Below, piece after piece: positions 9,166-17,066 of a DNA stretch of 64,000 nucleotides (position 1 is the stretch's first letter; each line of letters starts with the position of its first letter). Position numbers and translations under genes: made by a program. This DNA is from Saccharimonas sp963550135 (GTDB lineage Bacteria > Patescibacteriota > Saccharimonadia > Saccharimonadales > Saccharimonadaceae), in the NCBI GenBank assembly GCA_963550135.1, contig CAUVBP010000002.1, forward strand, positions 1 through 64,000, written 5' to 3'. Under the pieces are notes generated by a model. That model was given only the letters and a program-made list of their open reading frames with translations. It was not told the DNA's origin and did no database searches.

Positions 9166-9974
9166 CAAACACTCTCCGCGAAGTACCGCTGGTTAGATCG
9201 AAAATAAAAAACCGCTAGCAATATTACGATGATAACTGCAACAAACGGCGTCAACATCACCGGAAACGACACCAAATCATACAGCTGAAGTGTTTGTTGC
9301 GTCACTAATACCTTACGAACATCTTGAACTACTTGAGCAACCGGATTAAGCATTAGCCATGAGGCAGCCCACGGCATCTGTTTTACAACCATTTGCAACG
9401 GATATATTACCGGAGTAGCATAGAATGCTGCTTGCAAGAATATTTCCCATAGATAACCGATATCTCGATATTTAACGTTAAGCGTTGCTAGAAAAAATGC
9501 TACCGCCAATGAAAAGACATACAATTCAGCTATCAGAGGAATTATAAGCAACGCCTCTGCAGATATAGACACACTGTTGATTACGCAAAACACCAAAATA
9601 ACAATTGTATTTATTATAAGATTGATAAATGCAGAAATAGTGCCGGACACAACAATAATAAATTTCGGGAAATTAATCTTGCGAATTAAGTCGCCCCGCG
9701 AGACTATTGATTGTAATCCTTGTACGGTTGCCTCGGTAAAAAAATTCCATAATACAATACCAACTAATAAATACACTGGAAAATGTTCAATATCTCTGCC
9801 TAGACGTAAGAATTTATCAAATACTATATATAGAATAATAAATAAAAATATTGGTTTTAAGATTGACCACAAATAACCTAATACTGATCCTTGGTAGCGT
9901 AATTTAAAATCCGTTACAACCAGCTCGCGTAACAATATTTTATTACGTCTATTCCATACACTCGCTACTTTCAT
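9165..9974 (-). CDS. wzm: Polysaccharide ABC exporter permease (Wzm-like, ABC-2)
   Basis: 269 residues with six membrane helices and the ABC-2 pattern LKYRDIGYLWEIFLQAAFYATPVIYP near residue 185, typical of Wzm/TagG permeases. N-terminal sequence TDFKLRYQGSVLGYLWSILKP is also characteristic. The start is placed at ATG 9974 because GGAGAG precedes it and a minus-strand TATAAT (9993-9988) lies just upstream; a frame reaching 10010 would start with TTG and overlap the divergent gene. Partner of the adjacent Wzt. Confidence 0.87.
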   Translation of the reverse strand: MKVASVWNRRNKILLRELVVTDFKLRYQGSVLGYLWSILKPIFLFIILYIVFDKFLRLGRDIEHFPVYLLVGIVLWNFFTEATVQGLQSIVSRGDLIRKINFPKFIIVVSGTISAFINLIINTIVILVFCVINSVSISAEALLIIPLIAELYVFSLAVAFFLATLNVKYRDIGYLWEIFLQAAFYATPVIYPLQMVVKQMPWAASWLMLNPVAQVVQDVRKVLVTQQTLQLYDLVSFPVMLTPFVAVIIVILLAVFYFRSNQRYFAESV

Positions 9975-9987
9975 AGTCTCTCCAGCC

Positions 9988-9997
9988 ATTATATAAT
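9988..9997. promoter_or_regulatory. shared divergent -10 elements between wzm and GT2
   Basis: The palindrome ATTATATAAT supplies TATAAT on the plus strand (9992-9997, six bases before the GTG at 10004) and TATAAT on the minus strand (9993-9988, 13 bases before the ATG at 9974). The two -10 boxes overlap, so polymerases on the two strands should exclude each other. Confidence 0.5.
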
Positions 9998-10003
9998 AAG
10001 ATT

Positions 10004-11023
10004 GTGACAAAAAACAATCTCGCTATCATCGTCCTCAACTGGAACGGCGCCGACGACGCACTTGAGTGCATCAACTCGCTGGCCCGACAGACGCTCAAAC
10101 CGACTATCATAATCGTTGATAATCATTCTCACGACGACTCTGTCATGCGTTTCGAACAGTATCAGACAGAACATCCGTCCGTAGATTGTATAATTATCGC
10201 TAACAATAAGAATCTGGGATTCGCCGGCGGTATTAATACCGGGCTGGTTTATGCACGCAAACAAGGTTTCGAGTATATTGGCGTACTTAATCCCGACGCC
10301 GTTGCCGACAAAAACTGGTGCAGAGCACTCGTCGACGAACTGTCAAGCCAGCCAAAATGCGGCATTGCAACTGGTATTTTACAGAGGCGCGACGGCAAAA
10401 CGCTTGATACAACTGGCGACTTTTATACCACCTGGGGACTACCCGGTCCACGAAACCGCGACGAGCCTATTGAAAATGCGCCGAGTAAGCCTGGCGAGGT
10501 TTTTGGCGCGACTGGCGGCGGAGCGATTTATCGCGCGGCAATGTTTGACGATATCGATATGTTCGACGAGGACTTTTTCATGTATTACGAAGATGTCGAC
10601 CTCAGTTTTCGCGCCCAGTTAGCTGGCTGGAAGGTCCGCTTTACGCCCAAAGCCATCGCTTATCACAAGGTTGGCGCCAGCAGCAAAAAAGTGCCTGGTC
10701 TCGCCGTTTATAATACCTTTAAAAACTTACCGTTAGTCTTTATTAAAAACGTTCCAGGGAAGTTATTTTGGTATATCGGCCTGCGTTTTTTCTTGACATA
10801 TTGGCTAATTTTCGCCAGCGCCGTCCGCCACGGCAACGGCTGGCCAGCTTTCAAAGGTATATTAGCCTCAATAATTCGTAAGCCCGCTGCTTACAAAAAG
10901 CGCCTAAATATTCAAAAAAACCGCAAAGTCCCTGTCGACTACATCCGCAGCATTATCCACGAAGGGCCGCTACCCAATCAAACCGGACTGCTGAAATTTC
11001 GTAAGTTTTTTACTGAGAAATAA
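10004..11023 (+). CDS. GT2 family glycosyltransferase (rhamnosyltransferase-like)
   Basis: 339 residues beginning with GTG, giving TKNNLAIIVLNWNGADDALECI, the N-terminal signature of WbbL/rhamnosyltransferase-like GT2 enzymes. The catalytic region includes LGFAGGINTGL, VLNPDAV (metal-binding DxD equivalent) and EDVDLSFRAQLAGWKV. A short hydrophobic stretch near residue 250 may contact the membrane. It is divergently transcribed from the wzm-wzt operon and likely feeds the same glycan. A -10 box ends six bases before the GTG, so translation is likely leaderless. Confidence 0.82.
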   Translation: MTKNNLAIIVLNWNGADDALECINSLARQTLKPTIIIVDNHSHDDSVMRFEQYQTEHPSVDCIIIANNKNLGFAGGINTGLVYARKQGFEYIGVLNPDAVADKNWCRALVDELSSQPKCGIATGILQRRDGKTLDTTGDFYTTWGLPGPRNRDEPIENAPSKPGEVFGATGGGAIYRAAMFDDIDMFDEDFFMYYEDVDLSFRAQLAGWKVRFTPKAIAYHKVGASSKKVPGLAVYNTFKNLPLVFIKNVPGKLFWYIGLRFFLTYWLIFASAVRHGNGWPAFKGILASIIRKPAAYKKRLNIQKNRKVPVDYIRSIIHEGPLPNQTGLLKFRKFFTEK

Positions 11024-11028
11024 ACTTT

Positions 11029-11057
11029 TTGCATGTGAATATGGATTTGCGTAAAAT
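11029..11057 (+). promoter_or_regulatory. promoter of AlbA_2 gene, leaderless
   Basis: TTGCAT (11029-11034), 17-base spacer, TAAAAT (11052-11057), then only six bases to the ATG at 11064. Confidence 0.65.
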
Positions 11058-11063
11058 ATAAGT

Positions 11064-12527
11064 ATGCTGCCTTATCAAACTGGTTTTTTTGACTATTCCT
11101 TGCCTGAAGACTTGCATACCGAATATAAAACATGCAACGAAGGTAAAATACCTAATGACCTATGGAAAACTATATCAGCTTTCGCTAATGCCGATGGCGG
11201 AAAAGTGTCTCTAGGTGTTACGCCAGACAATAAACCTATCGGATTAACTACAGAACAGTTAGATAGAGTTCAACGCGATTTATTATCATTGTGTCAAAAT
11301 TCCTTCAATTACCCGATTGTACCCGAGATTCAACTGGTCGGAGATGTTGTTACAGCATACATCTCGCCCGCTCCATCCCAGGTACGCCCGATTTACTCAA
11401 AGTCTAGAGGCGCCTCTAAAGGAGCTTATATAAGGATAGGTTCTTCAAATGTCGAGATAACCGACGAAATACGCAACCAGTTCGCCATGGCCGCACGAGG
11501 CGGAGCAGAATTAATCGAATTTTCCGGATTACACTACGAAAACTGCTTTGATATGGTAGTCGTCAATGAATATCTGTCAGCTATAAGCCAGTCTCGCGGC
11601 AATATATATCAAGATTTATCAACCACTGATATCTTGATAAAACTACGCGCTATCAATCATTCAGGCAATCCCACTCTTTTTGGTTTACTAGCATTTAGCA
11701 AAAATAACATCCTACAAGAAAACACAGCTCCAACTGTCAATATAGCAATCACTCAATATGCAACAGACAGCAAAGTAAATATATCTGATCCAAATGAAAC
11801 TTTTATTGATGATAGAGAATTCAATGGGAATGTGATAAGTCAATTTAAATCAGCCGCAAATTATCTTCGTTCCAAACTGCCGATACGTGGATTAATCGAC
11901 CCTCAAGGTCTTCGACAAGAATATTTATCTATACCAGAAATCGCTATCCGAGAAGCTTTAGCAAACGCAATAGCTCATCGCGACTACAGCACATACTCTT
12001 CTCGTATTCAAATTGACATATACGCCGACAGGATAGAAATCATAAATCCCGGCCGAAGTTTAGTGCCAATTGAAAGAATTGACGAAACGCCATCAGTATC
12101 GCGTAATCCTACACTCATGAGTTTTCTTAAAGATTTTCATATAACAGAACAACGAGCTCGCGGTATTAAAACTATTCGAGACTCTCTGAATAGCGCTGGA
12201 CTAAAGGAGCCTTTATTTGAAAATCTACCATCCTCTTTTAGAATAACTATTTACAACTCAACATTTATGGACAGTGAAGATCACCTGTGGTTACAACGAT
12301 TTAAAAAGCATAATCTGAACGAAAGACAATTAACTGCTTTAACTTATCTGAAAAATAGTCACAACAGTATAACAAACCACACATATAGAGAAATTAACAA
12401 TATGAATAGCGTTGGAGACGATCGGCGCGCTCGTCATGAGCTAGAGCGATTAGTAAAATTCGGCTTGATTTTTCCTCAAGGAGAAACTAGACACCGTAGA
12501 TACAATTTAAATACTAACAATCTATAA
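11064..12527 (+). CDS. AlbA_2 (Schlafen-like) domain and HATPase domain protein
   Basis: 487 residues. Residues ~10-130 match the AlbA_2 domain (HTEYKTC...ISAFANADGGKVSLGV...PIGL), a putative nucleic-acid-binding module. Residues ~290-400 match the divergent HATPase_c_4 region (EIAIREALANAIAHRDYS..., then IDIYADRIEIINPG), and the C-terminal ~80 residues look like a winged helix (RQLTALTYLKNS...ARHELERLVKFGLIFPQGE). Proteins with this layout are usually annotated as transcriptional regulators or ATP-dependent helicase-like proteins; the role is not proven. The gene stands alone between a glycosyltransferase and sucC and is followed by 11-bp direct repeats that could be its binding sites. AT-rich compared with neighbours, which hints at transfer. 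Confidence 0.8.
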   Translation: MLPYQTGFFDYSLPEDLHTEYKTCNEGKIPNDLWKTISAFANADGGKVSLGVTPDNKPIGLTTEQLDRVQRDLLSLCQNSFNYPIVPEIQLVGDVVTAYISPAPSQVRPIYSKSRGASKGAYIRIGSSNVEITDEIRNQFAMAARGGAELIEFSGLHYENCFDMVVVNEYLSAISQSRGNIYQDLSTTDILIKLRAINHSGNPTLFGLLAFSKNNILQENTAPTVNIAITQYATDSKVNISDPNETFIDDREFNGNVISQFKSAANYLRSKLPIRGLIDPQGLRQEYLSIPEIAIREALANAIAHRDYSTYSSRIQIDIYADRIEIINPGRSLVPIERIDETPSVSRNPTLMSFLKDFHITEQRARGIKTIRDSLNSAGLKEPLFENLPSSFRITIYNSTFMDSEDHLWLQRFKKHNLNERQLTALTYLKNSHNSITNHTYREINNMNSVGDDRRARHELERLVKFGLIFPQGETRHRRYNLNTNNL

Positions 12528-12537
12528 CTATGTACTG

Positions 12538-12625
12538 CTATCGACATTCTATCGACATTTTCCAAAAAGTAGTTACCTCTGTTAAATCCACTCTATCGAC
12601 ATTCTATCGACATTCTATCGACATT
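12538..12625 (+). repeat. Five copies of an 11-bp repeat CTATCGACATT in two blocks
   Basis: Copies begin at 12538 and 12549 (block one) and at 12593, 12604 and 12615 (block two). Within each block the copies are head-to-tail with an exact 11-bp period, close to one helical turn, and each block ends with TTTC. The spacer between blocks is 33 bp. A small open frame at 12530-12724 crosses the repeats, but I regard it as a by-product. Likely a protein-binding array between the AlbA_2 gene and sucC. Confidence 0.75.
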
Positions 12626-12711
12626 TTCGATGTGAAAAACTCAACAACTATCCTTACTGTCATCTCATACCATATTTTTTTAAAGAGCATATTACACGAG
12701 AGGGGCTTGCT

Positions 12712-13767
12712 ATGCGCCTGCTAGAATATGAAGCCAAAAACCTATTGTCAGCGTGTGGAGTGCCGATACCGCGCGGCAAAGTTTTCGCTATTAATGAATT
12801 ACAAGCTATCGCTGCGCCAATCGTTCTGAAATCGCAGGTTCCCATCGGCGGGCGTGGCAAACTTGGCGGCGTGCAAATAGTCCGTCGGCAGTCAGCTATA
12901 GAATCTGCTGCCCGAAAAATGTTCAATCTTAAAATCAAGGGATTTTTACCGTCAAAATTGCTAGCCGAAGAAATCCTCGACATCAACCGCGAATTTTATT
13001 TTTCGTTAAATATTAATCGCCGAACCGCCGCTATTGAGCTGCTTGCCCATACTGGCGGCGGTGTCGAAATTGAAAGCCAAGATACTGCGGATTTTTTTCG
13101 GCGCGATATCGTCAACGAAAAATTCGAAGCTTTAGCTGACGAGCTCGCTGATTATCTCGATATTGCTGACAAAGCGTTCTTGCTGCAAGATATTATTGAA
13201 AATGCTTATCGTTGTTTTATTAACAATGATTGCTTGTTACTAGAGATTAACCCGCTAGTACTCACCTCTGACGGTAAGTTAATCGCTGGCGATGCTAAAA
13301 TTACCGTTGACGACGCTGCCGCTTTTCGCCACTTGGATTGGCAATTCGAAGATAACTCTACCGAACACAATTTCGTCATACTTAATCGTGACGGCGCGGT
13401 TGCTACAATTGCTAATGGCGCCGGACTCGCTATGGCAACGGTCGATGCAGTCACAGCAAGCGGTTTGGTACCAGCTAATTTCCTCGATATCGGTGGTACA
13501 GCTACTTCTGATAAAGTCCTCGATTGCTTCCGTCAAATCACTACTCTCGATAATATCAACGTGATTATCATCAATATCTTCGGCGGCATTGTCCGCTGCG
13601 ATGAGGTAGCCCGAGCCATTATCGATGCCCAGCGGCAAATTCCCAACCTACCAAAACTCGCCATTCGCCTATCTGGCAACCGCGAATCCGAAGCCCGCCA
13701 ACTGCTAGCACAATACAATCTACCGCTATTCGACAGTTTAGAAGCAATCCTAGAGGACATTTCATGA
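12712..13767 (+). CDS. sucC: Succinyl-CoA ligase beta subunit (ATP-grasp)
   Basis: 351 residues, a little shorter than the usual ~390. The ATP-grasp opening MRLLEYEAKNLLSACGVPIPRGKV, the loop VPIGGRGKLGGVQI, the metal/ATP region LLLEINPLVLTSDGKLIAGDAKITVDD and the CoA-ligase part FLDIGGTATSDKVLDCFR and NIFGGIVRCDEVARAI are all present. With SucD it would make ATP or GTP from succinyl-CoA, or act on another acyl-CoA. GAGAGGGG before the ATG serves as ribosome-binding site. Its stop overlaps the sucD start (ATGA). No other TCA-cycle gene is in the window. Confidence 0.87.
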   Translation: MRLLEYEAKNLLSACGVPIPRGKVFAINELQAIAAPIVLKSQVPIGGRGKLGGVQIVRRQSAIESAARKMFNLKIKGFLPSKLLAEEILDINREFYFSLNINRRTAAIELLAHTGGGVEIESQDTADFFRRDIVNEKFEALADELADYLDIADKAFLLQDIIENAYRCFINNDCLLLEINPLVLTSDGKLIAGDAKITVDDAAAFRHLDWQFEDNSTEHNFVILNRDGAVATIANGAGLAMATVDAVTASGLVPANFLDIGGTATSDKVLDCFRQITTLDNINVIIINIFGGIVRCDEVARAIIDAQRQIPNLPKLAIRLSGNRESEARQLLAQYNLPLFDSLEAILEDIS

Positions 13768-14624
13768 CACCGCAGCTTTTCACTGGCAAAAATGTCATAA
13801 TTCAGGGAATCACTGGAAAAAACGGCCGGTTTCACGCGCAAAATATACTTAATTACAAAACTCATATCGTCGCTGGTATCTCGCCTAATCAAGCCGTTTC
13901 TGAAGTTCACGGCGTACCAGTCTTCCGAACAATTAGCGATATCAAAAAACGTTTTGCCATTGATATTTCCGTGATTTTTGTGCCAGCGCCGTACGCCAAA
14001 GCCGCTATTTTAGAGGCTATTCAGGCGCAAATCCCGCTTATCATCTGCATCACCGAGGGCGTACCAGTACACGATATGCTCGAGATTAAGCAAAAACTAC
14101 GCCGCAGCCATTCAGCCTTGATCGGTCCAAACTGCCCCGGCGTGTTATTACCAGGCAGGCAGCTGCTGGGTATCATTCCAGCGTCACTGGCAACACCTGG
14201 CGACACGGCGATTGTCAGCCGCAGTGGCACACTTACTTACGAAGCTATGTCGTTATTGACACGGGCTGGTTTCGGGCAGCGATATATCATCGGTATCGGC
14301 GGCGATATGATTAGCGGCAACAGTTTTATCGATTGTTTACAGTTATTTCAAAACGACCCTAGCGTTAAACGTATAGTAATGATCGGCGAAATCGGCGGCA
14401 TTAGCGAAATTGCGGCAGCTGATTATATTAAGCAATCTATCAGTAAGCCAGTTTACGCTTACATCGCTGGACATAGCTCTCCTAACGGCGTCCAAATGGG
14501 ACACGCTGGCGCTATCCTCGGTACTAACGCGCTTGAGTCGGCGACCGCCAAGACAGCTTATCTGCAGCAAGCTGGCGCCATTACCGCCAACTCAATTAGT
14601 GAGCTTGTTCAAAAAATAAAGTGA
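13764..14624 (+). CDS. sucD: Succinyl-CoA ligase alpha subunit
   Basis: 286 residues, normal length. Visible motifs: CoA-binding Rossmann start NVIIQGITGKNGRFHA, GPNCPGVLLPG, VSRSGTLTYEA, GIGGDMISGNSFIDCL and the phospho-histidine loop MGHAGAILG near the C terminus; all catalytic features of SucD appear intact. It starts within the sucC stop codon (4-base overlap), so the two subunits are co-translated. Physiological substrate is uncertain in an organism that probably lacks a TCA cycle. Confidence 0.88.
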   Translation: MTPQLFTGKNVIIQGITGKNGRFHAQNILNYKTHIVAGISPNQAVSEVHGVPVFRTISDIKKRFAIDISVIFVPAPYAKAAILEAIQAQIPLIICITEGVPVHDMLEIKQKLRRSHSALIGPNCPGVLLPGRQLLGIIPASLATPGDTAIVSRSGTLTYEAMSLLTRAGFGQRYIIGIGGDMISGNSFIDCLQLFQNDPSVKRIVMIGEIGGISEIAAADYIKQSISKPVYAYIAGHSSPNGVQMGHAGAILGTNALESATAKTAYLQQAGAITANSISELVQKIK

Positions 14625-14630
14625 TATAAT
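14622..14630 (+). promoter_or_regulatory. extended -10 TGATATAAT of the GtrB-like gene
   Basis: TG-A-TATAAT (TATAAT at 14625-14630) ends six bases before the ATG at 14637 and overlaps the sucD stop. It implies a leaderless transcript. Confidence 0.55.
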
Positions 14631-14636
14631 TAGCCT

Positions 14637-15578
14637 ATGAAGACCATTACTGTTCTAATCCCAGCTTACAACGAAGAAGCGGTATTGCCGCAGTTATTCG
14701 CGCGTCTAAAAGATTTGCAAAAAACGATCAAAAAATACCGCCTAGAACTGCTATTTATCAACGATGGCAGTAGTGATGACACCTTGACTATGATTCAAAG
14801 AGAAGCCAAAAAGAATTCTTCAATTGCTTATGTTAATCTATCGCGCAATTTTGGCAAGGAAGCTGGCATGCTAGCTGGCTTTGATTACGCCAAAGGCGAT
14901 GCAGTAGTAATTATCGACGCTGACTTACAAGACCCGCCCGAGCTAATTCCGCAAATGATTGAGCTCTGGGAGCAAGGATACGATGATGTTTACGCGCGGC
15001 GCCGTAGCCGCCAGGGTGAAACTTGGCTCAAGAAAAAAACCAGCGAGTGGTACTACCGTATTTTGCAAAAGTCGACGCGAATTCCAATTCAGCGCGATAC
15101 TGGCGATTTTCGCTTGCTTGATCGGCGCTGTGTTGAAGCTCTCAAGCTGCTGCGCGAATCGCAGCGCAACACCAAGGCTCTTTTTAGCTGGATTGGTTTC
15201 AATAAAAAAGAATTACTTTACGATCGCGACCCGCGCGCTGCCGGCGATACCAAGTGGAATTACGGTAGATTGGTTAATCTCGCTATTGACGGTATCACCA
15301 GTTTCACCACGGCGCCGCTGCGAATGTCATCGATTTTGGGGATGATTATATCATGTGGTGCATTTTTGTATATTCTTTATCTGCTAATTCGACCTCTATT
15401 CGGCGTACCTACTGGCGCTGGCTATTCATCGCTAATGGCAGTAATTTTGTTTCTCGGCGGCATCCAGCTGATTAGCCTAGGCATTATCGGCGAGTACGTT
15501 GCTCGAATTTTTAGCGAGTCCAAGAACCGGCCTGGTTACTTTGTCGAAGAATATCACGAGGCTAAGCGTGAAAAATAA
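14637..15578 (+). CDS. GT2 polyprenyl-phosphate glycosyltransferase (GtrB/DPM1-like)
   Basis: 313 residues. An N-terminal GT2 domain shows TVLIPAYNEEAVLPQLFARL, LLFINDGSSDDT, LSRNFGKEAGMLAGFDYA and the DxD-type IIDADLQDPPE; the C-terminal ~90 residues hold two membrane helices followed by GIIGEYVARIFSESKNRPGYFVEE, a hallmark of the GtrB/DPM1 group. These enzymes load a sugar on undecaprenyl phosphate at the inner face of the membrane. The next gene is a GtrA-like flippase overlapping by 11 bases, and a GT4 follows, so this is a lipid-linked sugar modification unit. Confidence 0.88.
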   Translation: MKTITVLIPAYNEEAVLPQLFARLKDLQKTIKKYRLELLFINDGSSDDTLTMIQREAKKNSSIAYVNLSRNFGKEAGMLAGFDYAKGDAVVIIDADLQDPPELIPQMIELWEQGYDDVYARRRSRQGETWLKKKTSEWYYRILQKSTRIPIQRDTGDFRLLDRRCVEALKLLRESQRNTKALFSWIGFNKKELLYDRDPRAAGDTKWNYGRLVNLAIDGITSFTTAPLRMSSILGMIISCGAFLYILYLLIRPLFGVPTGAGYSSLMAVILFLGGIQLISLGIIGEYVARIFSESKNRPGYFVEEYHEAKREK

Positions 15579-15978
15579 GGCGCAAATTGGTCGTTTCGCT
15601 ATCGTCGGCACAATAAATACGATAATTGATTTTGGGCTATTATTTTCACTGACCTTTCTAGGACTACCTAAACTAACCGCCAATACTATCTCGACCGGTA
15701 CTGCCTTTGTTTTTAGCTTTTTCGCTAACAAAAAGTACACCTTCAAATCCACTAGCAAAAATATCAAATATGAGATAGTGTCTTTTGTGATTGTCACGCT
15801 ATTCGGCTTGTGGGTGCTGCAAAACGGTACCATCTGGCTAATTACACTGCTAATCAAAAGCTTCATAACTAACGAACGAATTTCCTTATTTGTCGCTAAA
15901 TTATTTGCCACGGCCGTCTCTTTGATTTGGAATTATTGCCTATACGAGCGAATTGTTTTCAGAAAGGAATCGTCATGA
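15568..15978 (+). CDS. GtrA family membrane protein
   Basis: 136 residues from the GTG at 15568, which lies inside the end of the GT2 gene; a longer frame from 15499 would overlap far more and lacks family similarity. The sequence IGRFAIVGTINTIIDFGLLF, the central FFANKKYTFKS and four membrane helices match GtrA proteins, thought to flip undecaprenyl-phosphate-sugar. It pairs with the GtrB-like enzyme just upstream. Its TGA overlaps the next ATG (ATGA). Confidence 0.85.
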   Translation: MKNKAQIGRFAIVGTINTIIDFGLLFSLTFLGLPKLTANTISTGTAFVFSFFANKKYTFKSTSKNIKYEIVSFVIVTLFGLWVLQNGTIWLITLLIKSFITNERISLFVAKLFATAVSLIWNYCLYERIVFRKESS

Positions 15979-17066
15979 GTCATATCGCTATTGATGCCCG
16001 CGTTATCAACTCTGGGACTGGTACTTACGTGGTTAAGTTGCTAGAATATTTGCAAAAAATCGACCACCACAATACCTACAGTATACTCGTGCCAACCAAA
16101 GATAAAGACTATTGGCAGCCAACTAACCCAAATTTTAACGTCCTAACTATCGATTTCAAAAACTATTCGCTAGCTGAACAACTTGGTTTCAAAACTTTCC
16201 TTGATGATCTCAGTCCAGATTTGGTGCATTTTTGCATGCCGCAGCAGCCAATCCGATACCGCGGCAAGCACGTCACTACCGTTCACGACATGACACTACT
16301 CAATACTTATAATTCCGACAAGAACTGGCTAGTTTTTCATGCTAAACAACTAGTCGGCCGCTGGGTATTCAAGAAAATTGCCAAGACTAGCCAGCATATT
16401 ATCACCGTGTCAAACACTACCAAACGCGAATACCAAGCATTCTGCGGGATAGCTGATGATAAAATTACAACGATTTATGAAGCTGCCGAGATTCATCGGG
16501 GCGGCCTGCAGCCGTACAAAACACCGTTTACGCGTTTTATTGCTTATGTCGGCCAGCAGCCCGATTACAAAAATATCCGCCGTCTGGGTGACGCCCACCA
16601 AAAACTACTACAAAAGTACCCCGACCTCGGATTAGTGCTGGTTGGCCGGATTAACGCCGCCACTCAGCGCAACAAAGACTATTTTGAGTCAAAAAAATAC
16701 AAAAACATTCACTTCACCGGCTTTATACCTGATGCTGAGCGCGACTGGATTTTTACTCGGTCGCTAGCATATGTCTTCCCGTCGTTGCTCGAGGGCTTCG
16801 GCTTGCCGCCATTAGAGGCAATGGCCTACGGTACGCCAGTTGTTTCCAGCAACGCTTCTTGCATGCCAGAAATTCTCGGCGACGCAGCAGTATACTTTGA
16901 TCCGCTTGATATTGAGGACATTGCCAGCAAGATTGATACCGTTATTACCGATAAATCACTGCGCAATACTTTGTCTAAAAAAGGCAAGCAACAAGTGGCT
17001 AAGTATTCTTGGCGGCGGATGGCCGAGCAAACTTTGCAAATTTATGAAAATGCTATTAACAGCTAG
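15975..17066 (+). CDS. GT4 family glycosyltransferase
   Basis: 363 residues from the ATG at 15975 (AAAGGAA at 15963-15969 as ribosome-binding site; overlap ATGA with gtrA). GT-B fold: N-terminal half starts IAIDARVINSGTGTYVVKLL; C-terminal half has FIAYVGQQPDYKNIRRL, VGRIN and the donor site YVFPSLLEGFGLPPLEAMAYGTPVVSS, with the EGFGLPPLEA signature of GT4. It is similar to mannosyl- or rhamnosyltransferases. It ends on the same CTAG as the convergent Tim44-like gene, so the stops overlap. Confidence 0.87.
   Translation: MSHIAIDARVINSGTGTYVVKLLEYLQKIDHHNTYSILVPTKDKDYWQPTNPNFNVLTIDFKNYSLAEQLGFKTFLDDLSPDLVHFCMPQQPIRYRGKHVTTVHDMTLLNTYNSDKNWLVFHAKQLVGRWVFKKIAKTSQHIITVSNTTKREYQAFCGIADDKITTIYEAAEIHRGGLQPYKTPFTRFIAYVGQQPDYKNIRRLGDAHQKLLQKYPDLGLVLVGRINAATQRNKDYFESKKYKNIHFTGFIPDAERDWIFTRSLAYVFPSLLEGFGLPPLEAMAYGTPVVSSNASCMPEILGDAAVYFDPLDIEDIASKIDTVITDKSLRNTLSKKGKQQVAKYSWRRMAEQTLQIYENAINS

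Noticed and set aside
10004..10010. Longer start for wzm at 10010
   Set aside because: It would begin with TTG, overlap the divergent gene and pass through the -10 box.
12538..12625. Possible CRISPR array
   Set aside because: Repeat unit is only 11 bp with no spacers within blocks, and no cas genes are in the window.
12530..12724. 64-residue open frame across the 11-bp repeats
   Set aside because: The peptide is a by-product of the repeats (YRHSIDIF twice), has no ribosome-binding site and overlaps the sucC start region.
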